A stretch of DNA of 64,000 nt from Oidiodendron maius Zn (lineage: Eukaryota > Ascomycota > Leotiomycetes > Myxotrichaceae), in NCBI GenBank assembly GCA_000827325.1, contig KN832883.1, forward strand, positions 456,867 through 520,866. Direction: 5' to 3'. The position numbers and the translations under genes were made by a program. Under the pieces are notes generated by a model. The model had not been told where the DNA came from. It was given only the letters and a program-made list of their open reading frames with translations, and made no database searches. Below are positions 56,529 to 64,000 of the stretch, in pieces (positions within the stretch are counted from its first letter, which is position 1; each line of letters begins with the position of its first letter).

Positions 56529-57360
56529 TATTTACTAGAATAGTATTACCCTGGTTGAAGCATTCCTCAGTAACTTCACATTTTGCTTGCCAGATTGTTA
56601 TTGGGGCCTATTCTGCAGTCGGCTTCTTGGTTTTCAGGAGACAAAGCGATCGATACCGCACAAAATCTTAAGCTGTATGGAGTGTTCTCCTTGTCTAATT
56701 CCCAATGGAACAAACCTTTGAGCCGATGCCAATGCGATTCTGTTGCCCAAAGACTAAATCAAGACGTGTGCATGGCCCACTAATGGTAGGCAATGATACT
56801 TTGGCAATTGCTGCGATGAAATTAGTGTGTGTGGTGATGAGTGTGAGAACTGGCGACATGAGGTGTACTAATAGTAAGAACCCGGAGAAAGCGCCTCTAA
56901 TATTGTTAGGACATTACAATTTGAGGCATTTTTATGCTGTCCCCCGGAACCTGCTGCCACAAGGCTGTCAGCTTGCAGGAGACCCCGCAAGTACACGGGA
57001 TAATGGACTGCGCCATCGTAGAGCCTTATATAGCCATTGTATTTTGTAGCAGACTTGACGTCATTAGGCATCGAGATCTTCTCTTTCACGATAAAAGGTC
57101 GTATACTTTCACGTACTTTTAAGACAACTGCCGCTCTATCCGTTGGATTTATACCCAATCAAAGCAATGCGGGTGGCATCGCTTGATTGGGTTTAGTCGC
57201 CTGGTCAGCACAGCCTTCCCACCCTTATTCTCCATTTTGCGATCGTAAAGACAAGCCGCCATACACCTTATTCCACAAATCAATTTGGTGGTGAGAAGCC
57301 ACGATAACCTGGCCCACCTTACTTCGAAGACACCGGCATCCGAAGTGGAACCCTCCGAAT
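56529..57360. other. Intergenic, no gene seen
   Basis: 3' flank of the HET gene and 5' flank of the tubby-like gene. Open frames on both strands overlap one another without recognisable content. A short inverted match (GCGGGTGGCATCGCTTGATTGGG) is not convincing. Confidence 0.4.
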
Positions 57361-58041
57361 ATGAGCACTGACAATGATCCGCCGCCACCATATAGTACCC
57401 GGGATCCCTTGGCAACAGCACCTCCAAGCCAAGCCGCTAGCCCGATATTCTACCATATCTTCCGCTCCCATTTTGGCAACTACAAAGTTGACCAAGATGA
57501 CAAGAGACCTGCATTCTATATAGCGACTAGGAGTCTGCGCAAACCAAATCTGATCGTTCATCGTGGAAACGGCGAAATCGACAAGGTGGTGGCGCATTGC
57601 GTATACCCAGAATTGGGAACCATTTACAAAATCGGCCTATTTGCCACACAAAACGACAAGTCCTCTATAGCATGGACCAAAATGACATCAGATTGGCGCT
57701 TTGAAGCTGTCGTGCGAGTCCCAGACATAACGCGCATGTCGGCCACTGTTAGCGCAAAACGAATATTTCTTTGGAAGCGCACGCCAAATTTGACGTTGGT
57801 TGACGAGGAGACGGGCCTAGAAACTGCTGTAGTGCATGTGGCCGGGATTTCTTCGAGGAAGTGCTGCGTACTTGAGATTCGAGAGCGGTATGGTGCTGCA
57901 TTTGATCTCCTGGTTGTGACTAGCACTATTGCCATTTACGAAAAAGAGAGAAAGTCGTCTTCGGAGCAACCGATACGCATTACGGGACGCGGTCCAGCGG
58001 GCGCGCAAACGGCAGGATTTTCTGGAGCCTTTTCGGGATAG
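57361..58041 (+). CDS. Tubby C-terminal-like / LURP-one-like domain protein
   Basis: Single exon of 226 aa, ATG at 57361. After a Pro-rich N-terminus with a PPPPYS motif (a possible WW-domain or ubiquitin-ligase contact), the body is made of beta strands. Blocks are IFYHIFRSHFGNYKVDQ, PAFYIATRSLRKPNLIVHRG, DWRFEAVVRVPD, SAKRIFLWKRTPNLTLVDEE and TGLETAVVHVAG. These resemble the tubby C-terminal-like/LURP-one fold found in fungal DUF proteins and phospholipid scramblase relatives. The last 50 residues (STIAIYEKERKSS onward) close the barrel and end in a Gly/Ala-rich tail. Family match is by strand pattern, so moderate confidence; function is unknown. Confidence 0.7.
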   Translation: MSTDNDPPPPYSTRDPLATAPPSQAASPIFYHIFRSHFGNYKVDQDDKRPAFYIATRSLRKPNLIVHRGNGEIDKVVAHCVYPELGTIYKIGLFATQNDKSSIAWTKMTSDWRFEAVVRVPDITRMSATVSAKRIFLWKRTPNLTLVDEETGLETAVVHVAGISSRKCCVLEIRERYGAAFDLLVVTSTIAIYEKERKSSSEQPIRITGRGPAGAQTAGFSGAFSG

Positions 58042-58835
58042 GAGGCGGCTGAATCTACCCATGTTTTCTGTTGACTTTGCTGTGGAGTTATAAACGTTCT
58101 TCCAGGGTGTAACGAATTTAAGGCCAGCCATATTTAGTGTTGACTTCCACTTTAGACCGGACGACTTGGCATATCATATACCACTACGCTGTAGTACCTT
58201 TTTGTTTGTGATTGTATATATCTCTAATACCAAGTACCGATATGTCCCATCAACTTATACTACCCAACTATTGCATGTCGTCCAGACAAGATGCATATCC
58301 ATCCGTAGCGACCGGACCACTTTACGGACATCTAAGGATTTTAAGCATTGCTAGGGGGCCAAAAATCCCACGACGACATCATTGTAGAGAAGAAGTGCAC
58401 AATTCCTTAACACATAAAAGGAAACTTGCTAGGTATGAGACAATAATCTAATTCCAATCTCTGATTGAAACTAGGGAATATAGAATTGACTAGGAAGTGT
58501 GATATCTCTGTTATTGTAAAACAGGATGAGCTCTACACTAGAGTTGAGGCCTTATCATCTATCTATTACTGCTTCTTCTCTTTTCCCGGGAATCAGTTTC
58601 TACTTCCTTACAGGTTCCTAGAGTTTGCCGAAGAAAGATCAAGAAAGGAAGAGAGCTCCCTGCCCAAGAGCAGCGGAAGTCAAGAGCCGGAGAACTTTTG
58701 CTGTGCAAAGAAGCGCTGAATCACACGGATTAAATGTCTACAATCATCCCAATCAATACCCTTGTGCAAAATTTCCCGCTGCTATGAAAAGAGGATAAAA
58801 GATAAGTTCCATGTCTAAGAGAAAAGCAATTCGCC
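58042..58835. other. Intergenic, no gene seen
   Basis: No supported gene. Short open frames overlap without recognisable content. It lies between the tubby-like gene and the exonuclease-like relic. Confidence 0.4.
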
Positions 58836-59837
58836 TGCCCACAAATATTTCCCACTATACTTGAAGCGAAAGATGATGAGAATACACACACAAAGTTGGG
58901 GTCTAAGGACGTTGAAGACAGCAATATTGCAACAGGTAGCGATGGATTGACGACCTGCTACGAACGCAAGTGTACTGTTCCTGATTGTAGACATACAATT
59001 TCTGAAATGCTTATGTCTGAGGCGGACATGACTCGACACTTATCTCAACACGCTGCTGTGTATCTCAAAAATATACAACTTTATCCTCTTATGGCTACTG
59101 ATGAGCTTCAAACCCAGGAAGTGAATGAGCCTCTTGAAATCTTGGACTCAACTTTGGGAGAGGCAACATATTAGGATAGTAGAAGTATTGGAATGCAATT
59201 GACGCTTGACACGCATGTTGATATTGGTATCCAAGGTGTCAGACTGCATCGGGCGGCCCAGTTCCCGGCACGGGAGAACGAGGACAACGACACTGCAGAC
59301 GACGCCTTGGAGTGTATTAAGCAGTGTTACCGGAACCAAACTTTCATCAGTCTACCGAACTCGTCGTGGCTGAGAACATGAAGATGCGAAGCTAGTCTAT
59401 CCCAGCATACAGTCAAGTCACATATGTCAAGGAAATCTAACATTGATGGGGCAAGATTCCAACTTGGAGATTGATTTGCGTTACTTCAAGCTCAGAACTT
59501 CTTCGATATGCGGCACACCAGAGCATTTCTAGCTAAGGCTGGACTTGAGGCAGCACTTCCAGCGGACAAGCAGTGTTTGCTCATTCCTAATTCAATTGTG
59601 GTTAACACTACTCCTTCTCTCAAACTGAGAACTATCTATCCAGCGGTCTTTCCAGGAGATCAACTTATACAGCAGCATCATGATGCAGTGGCTGATGCCA
59701 AAACGTTGAGAACGTTCGTTGCCAAACTGGAACCAGCATGGGACTGTGGGCTGAAGGGTACAGAGATGCGGAGGGCCCTTCAATATCAGCTTCTGCAGCA
59801 AAATACGCTTGACAACTCTTTAAAGTTCAAAGGTTGA
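58836..59837 (+). pseudogene. Exonuclease-like gene relic in one long frame with three stops
   Basis: One reading frame runs through almost a kilobase with only three stops: TAG at 59172, TGA at 59379 and TGA at 59472. Each is one C-to-T change from CAG or CGA. The first part has a C2H2-like block (KCTVPDCRHTISEM, MTRHLSQHAAVY). The last part, RAFLAKAGLEAALPADKQC then LKLRTIYPAVFPGDQLIQQ and HHDAVADAKTLRTFVAKLE, resembles the end of DEDD-type 3'-5' exonucleases (H-x-A-x-x-D-A). I see no DxE motif, so the family call is tentative. Confidence refers mainly to it being a decayed gene. Confidence 0.5.
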
Positions 59838-60120
59838 ATAGCTTGCCATTTGATATGCCTGACATACCATCAGCTCCGCATTCCAAATGTCAAATTCTCA
59901 TTGCTAGATATGAGACAATGTTTTCTTGACTATGGCGAAATGACTGACGTTGGCAACAATGTAGATATGGATCAAGTTACATGTGCCAGTGCCTCATTAA
60001 GGGTGTCAAACCTAGATCTGGCAGGTTGTGACATGTAAATCGATAAATTCATTGTGGTAGTCGCGCCTCCGAACGTCAAGCATTGATCGTACCTAGCCCA
60101 CAAGAAGTGCCAGATTCGTG

Positions 60121-61137
60121 CTAGACAGACATTTTCATTGCAATCGACTTGTGAGGGTCATACCCTTTGATCTCAAAATCCTCTACCTTCCAGCCGTCTA
60201 TGCTTCCACCTTTATCGCGCTTGATTTCCAGTTCTGGAAATGTGCGCGGCTCACGTTCCAACTGTATGCGAAGAGCATCAACATGATCGAGATAGATGTG
60301 CGCATCTCCCATAACATGCGTAAGACTTCCAGGGACCAGATCACAAACATGAGCGATCATATGGCAAAGGAGAGCATAGCTGGCGATATTGAATGGTACG
60401 CCCAGCCCCATATCACAGGATCGCTGATACAATTGACAATGGAGATGCCCTTTCGTTTTACTTTCGCTACTCCCCTCTCGCGCTTGTCCCGGGAATGAGA
60501 CATAGAACTGGGCAAACATATGGCAAGGTGGCAGCGCCATGATGGACAAGTCCCGGGGGTTCCAAGCGGTAAGAATCATTCGGCGGTCGTAAGGATCCGT
60601 TCGAAGCTTGTGTATAATGTCGGCCAGTTGGTCCACGCCTTGATCTGTATAGTCCGTTGACGAATCTTTGTAGTCGGCGCCAAAGTGTCGCCATTGAAAG
60701 CCATAGACGGGTCCAAGATCACCAACTTCACGATGTGTTAAGCCTCTGCTATCTAGGAATTCGCGCGATCCGTTGCCATCCCAAATCTTCACCCCAGCCT
60801 CACTCAGCGCGAGGGATGATGTGTTGCCCTGAATAAACCAGAGCAGCTCGGCGATAATGGCACGAGTGAAAACACGTTTTGTCGTAAGAAGAGGGAGGAT
60901 CGGTCGCCCATTGTCGTTGAGCTTGAATTTGAGTGGCCGTGGTGCAAAGATAGACAGAGTCCCGGTCCCTGTTCTGAGATGTATGAGATTCCAATCTCGC
61001 ATTTATTATATATTGATCTGGATATTGACTTACCGGTCGGGTCGTCTTTCACCAATGTCCAGGATCTCACGGATAAGATCGAGGTATTGATGCTCCTCGT
61101 GTAATGCCAGAGGCGACATTGCTCCCAATTCACCCAT
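60121..61137 (-). CDS. cdc21: Thymidylate synthase
   Basis: Two minus-strand exons, 61034-61137 and 60121-60973, with a 60-nt intron, join in phase to give 318 aa. Thymidylate synthase methylates dUMP to dTMP with methylene-tetrahydrofolate, a core step of DNA precursor synthesis. Signature blocks: [37 protein letters not shown] (with RTGTGT phosphate loop), [26 protein letters not shown], and [16 protein letters not shown]. The catalytic Cys185 lies in [12 protein letters not shown], followed by [16 protein letters not shown] and [11 protein letters not shown]. Length and all motifs are complete. The start at 61137 is the first ATG; a second ATG at 61119 is also acceptable. A usual conserved housekeeping gene. 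Yeast name CDC21 (TMP1). Confidence 0.97.
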
Positions 61138-61947
61138 AGAGTCTCCCCAGAAGAAAGAGGTTGTCAGGGAGAAGATTGGAGAATGTTTATTGAGGCGTGG
61201 TAGTAGAAAACGCGAATCTGCCAAAGCGTGGTATCGAGGTGCAGGTTGCAAAGCTCACAACGCGACGAACGCGTGTTTCTCGATGTCGCGAGAAAGTAAC
61301 AGGTGGCCCGTGCATAGTTTTAGGCCCGATACGAGGAGGGGCAGGCTGTTAGGTGCCTTAAGGCAACCACGACCCATTATGTGGTGGCAACAACTACTAC
61401 GGCTTGAGTACTTTCACAGCGGAATGCTATTTGACCACTGCGATGGGATTTGAAAGGGGACAACCTGGGTTGTCAGCTGCCGATAGTTTGCGACTTTAGA
61501 TTCAATATCCAATCGACTGTTCACAGCTCCTTGCAATTTGCTCGTCTAAATGCCGCTTTTCATTCTTACATTCTTTGAAACTAGTCGTAGTTAAGATTGA
61601 TATCTAGGGTACTTAGCTAGCTGCACGTCTTTTGTCATGCCAACCAGAATGCATTCTGCTGTCAGCAAATCCGAGTTATGTACCTCTAGCCATGTGCCCC
61701 TTAAATCGTGTAGCAATTGCCACTAAATAAGGTGCCTGCCCCTAGCCTTGAAATTCTGAATACCCCAGAATCTTGCTGCGTGAAAGTTGGCCTTGCCCAT
61801 GGATTTGAGTTGAAATTCGGACATTTAGAGGCACTTGACTCTCTACTCGAAGGAGGTGGATTATAGAGCGAGATTCTATGCTTAATTAGTGGATTCTAGC
61901 CTCTTGTTTCGCATCTATTTTTGTTAGAAGGTACAGCGACAGCCATC
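61138..61947. other. Intergenic, no gene seen
   Basis: Promoter of the thymidylate synthase gene at left. I did not see convincing MluI-box (ACGCGT) elements close to the start; one ACGCG lies at about 61258-61270. Nothing else notable. Confidence 0.4.
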
Positions 61948-62592
61948 TCAATCCGCAATCGCTTTTAAACTTATAACGCTCCCAAGAATACAACCAACAT
62001 CCAGACTGATGAGACACAGTAGCATTACACGATCCCACGTTGCTTCGCCACTACCACCCATCGTCCTTCCCAACCCAGACAGAGACCAGAAGGCTGCTAT
62101 ATTAACACCTATAATGCCTAGTGCAATAGCCCGTGTCGAATGCCGCTGCGAGATGCGTTCTAGTGCGTCGTAAAGGGTGACTAACCCAACAAGCTTGATT
62201 ATAAGAACGAAAAATACCAATATAGCAGTAATGATCTCCTTATCCACCTGGGATGTGTCTCTCAAAGGTCTCTTATCTACCTCTGCTATAGTTGTAGAGC
62301 AATACTGTGTAATCACTTCAAGTTTGTGGACCTGGGTCTCAAAGCGATCGATAAGGCTAGAGAGCTGCGCTTCCGAGCCGTATTTAAGGGGATACTCGCC
62401 AGTCGTGGCCTCAAAGAGATGAGTAGAGATATCTGTACCGCGGGCGGACAGGGACTGGCTGATAGGCCCAAAGAGGATTGTACTTAGGGTCATGATGGAG
62501 AGTCCGATGAGAATGTAGTAGACGAGAGGGGGTCTAGGTGTTGGTTGCGGTCGCGCTGCTGCTGCAGCTTCTGCTACTGACGATGCTGCCAT
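61948..62592 (-). CDS. Four-helix membrane protein of unknown function
   Basis: Single exon, 214 aa from the ATG at 62592. The N-terminus is Ala/Pro rich (SSVAEAAAAARPQPTPRP). Four membrane helices are clear: LVYYILIGLSIMTLSTILFG, IITAILVFFVLIIKLVGLVT, AIALGIIGVNIAAFWSLSG and VMLLCLISLDVGCILGSVIS. A 75-residue soluble loop lies between the first and second helices (SLIDRFETQVHKLEVITQYC and so on), probably extracytoplasmic with a coiled segment. No family recognised; function unknown. The frame is open further upstream without another ATG. Confidence 0.6.
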   Translation of the reverse strand: MAASSVAEAAAAARPQPTPRPPLVYYILIGLSIMTLSTILFGPISQSLSARGTDISTHLFEATTGEYPLKYGSEAQLSSLIDRFETQVHKLEVITQYCSTTIAEVDKRPLRDTSQVDKEIITAILVFFVLIIKLVGLVTLYDALERISQRHSTRAIALGIIGVNIAAFWSLSGLGRTMGGSGEATWDRVMLLCLISLDVGCILGSVISLKAIAD

Positions 62593-63477
62593 CGCGTCGA
62601 GGGGTGAGGCCGTGAGATCAGATGAGATACGGGTGAACAAGGGCACAAGGCGATAGCGTGGCGGCGCAGCTTATATGACCTGTAAGAGCTTCTTAAGGCA
62701 CATTTACAAGCAAGCAAACAAACAGAAAGAATATAGAGAGAGTGGAAGGGTTGGGAAGCGAGGGTGCGAGGTATATTGTTGGAAAACCCAGTACTTATCT
62801 TACTAATCAACCTGAAAGAATCAACGGAATCACCAATCAATAAGGATGTCGTGTAAGTTATTGATGGCGACAAAGAGGCAGTATTTACAGCAGGAATTAG
62901 ATTCTAGGAGAGAAGAGGCAATTGGAGGGGAATCAGCGAGGTAGATGCATGGCTTAAACAGAGGGCAAGGAGATTCAACACGGGGCCAGGTATTCTAGAT
63001 AAAAGTAACGGCAATTTACTAATACCGACCCCGCATTAATGAAAATATAAAATACCGACCTCATAAGTTAATTAATTACCACAACCGACCTTTCAGGGCA
63101 TTAGAGTAACTGACAGTAGCACCCTATAATAAATAGGTACCTTCTAATTAGTCTACCTACTAGTATAAGCTTAAGTACCCGTATATAAACAACGTGTTGC
63201 ATTACTTACTTACAATTTTTAAACTATTATCACTACCTTTTTAACCACCTTTTCAACTACCTACTTAACTACTACAATAACATCAATTAAATTAACTATT
63301 TATATACTCTCTCAAAAACAAATACATTAAATTCAACATCCAATACCAACTCATATAAATAATCATAATAACCATATATCATCAAAACTTTCAAAACTCT
63401 CCTTCTTAAACATCCATAACCCTAACATAACAACACAAAACCTTTATCCAAATCTTTGCCCCAAAGAGCAACGCAAC
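62593..63477. other. AT-rich intergenic stretch
   Basis: No gene. Three ATACCGACC / AACCGACC repeats lie at about 63022-63092. The 250 bases before 63478 are C/A/T rich with poly-pyrimidine and CAAC runs, as in fungal promoters. Confidence 0.45.
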
Positions 63478-63765
63478 ATGTGGCTCAAGCACATGGCTTC
63501 TAAGATAGGAACGCCTCATTTGACTTATGCCAGAGGCAGGGCAGTTTACAATGCTTTCTCGAACACCACAGAGGTGAATAGAAGAAGCATCCGCAGCTTC
63601 GGTAGTTCTCTCTCTCTCGTCCTCTACTATGGAACAAATGCTAAGGTAAGTCTACATTCTCTTTTTCTGCCTCTCTTAACTGTTTCACCTGTTCTGAGCT
63701 AATAGAGGAATCCGATAGGGCAATCAATATTGCACCAGAAGGCGAGTATCTTCGACATCTACTAA
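63478..63765 (+). CDS. Possible small gene, unknown
   Basis: Two exons, 63478-63645 and 63706-63765, fit with a canonical intron (GTAAGT ... GAGCTAATAG, 60 nt) to give 75 aa. It starts at the first ATG after a promoter-like pyrimidine-rich leader. The product is basic and Ser rich (EVNRRSIRSFGSSLSLVLYY) with no signal peptide or known domain. The intron quality argues for a real transcript. It ends 235 bases before the window edge. Confidence 0.35.
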
Positions 63766-64000
63766 AATTCGCATAGAGAAGTAGTGGGAAACCAATGCTA
63801 ACGAGATAACGAAAATAGGGATGGGGCATATAGCTATCATAACAAAGACGGAAGTATATATTTCAACGACAGTAAAGGGTACGCAAAATACATTCCTCCA
63901 AAATAGACGTCAGCGAAACTTGTCTATATGGACATCAGACACAGGAGTTGAGAATAGGGCAGAAGTTGTGGAATATCGGATGATTGTGGTGTAAGCCTTC

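Noticed and set aside
1-64000. CRISPR array, rRNA genes, bacterial operon signals
   Set aside because: None seen; introns and gene families show that the sequence is fungal nuclear DNA.

Overview
The window is nuclear DNA of a filamentous ascomycete (Pezizomycotina-like). The protein-coding genes have short introns of about 46-83 nt with GT..(CTAAC/CTGAC)..AG signals. The gene families are typical of such fungi: HET domain, NACHT-ankyrin, F-box, CFEM-like, GH76 and NO VEIN-like HATPase. Genes are interspersed on both strands, with no operons, rRNA or tRNA that I can support. Long AT-rich spacers carry decayed transposon and gene remnants, several with C-to-T type stop codons.

Layout. 0.4-6.8 kb: a GPI/TM-anchored GH76 mannanase, a stand-alone cysteine-synthase-like PLP enzyme and a two-exon HET protein. 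6.8-11 kb: a gene-poor stretch with a small inverted-repeat element and the 3' end of a dead Tc1/mariner transposase. 11-16.3 kb: an unknown membrane protein, a GNAT acetyltransferase and a METTL7-like methyltransferase. 17.4-26.7 kb: an apparent innate-immunity stretch with (i) a nucleoside-phosphorylase-like domain fused to a candidate STING-like C-terminal domain, (ii) a CFEM-like membrane protein, (iii) a HET C-terminal relic and (iv) a phosphorylase-NACHT-ankyrin NLR-like protein with near-identical ankyrin repeats. 27.9-34.6 kb: a DUF2867 protein, a RING-SNF2 helicase relic, a 52-aa Kex2-type secreted peptide, an O-methyltransferase reduced to its dimerisation domain and an F-box protein. 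35.8-47.6 kb: the N-terminal half and the C-terminal half of a NO VEIN-like gene lie in the same orientation but are separated by about 6 kb. That gap holds a frameshifted F-box gene, an Hsp70/actin-like membrane protein, a 78-bp minisatellite and a 12-cysteine secreted peptide. 50-64 kb: a GPI-type cell-surface protein, an MDR oxidoreductase, a second HET protein, a tubby/LURP-one-like protein, an exonuclease-like relic, thymidylate synthase, a four-TM protein and a possible small gene at the edge.

The theme is fungal self/non-self recognition and secretion. There are two phosphorylase-domain immune-type proteins about 4 kb apart, two HET genes plus a HET relic, and two small cysteine-rich peptides with dibasic cleavage sites. 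Housekeeping genes such as thymidylate synthase sit at the right end. Most function calls rest on motif recognition by eye. Splice sites were chosen by reading frame and consensus, not by transcript evidence.
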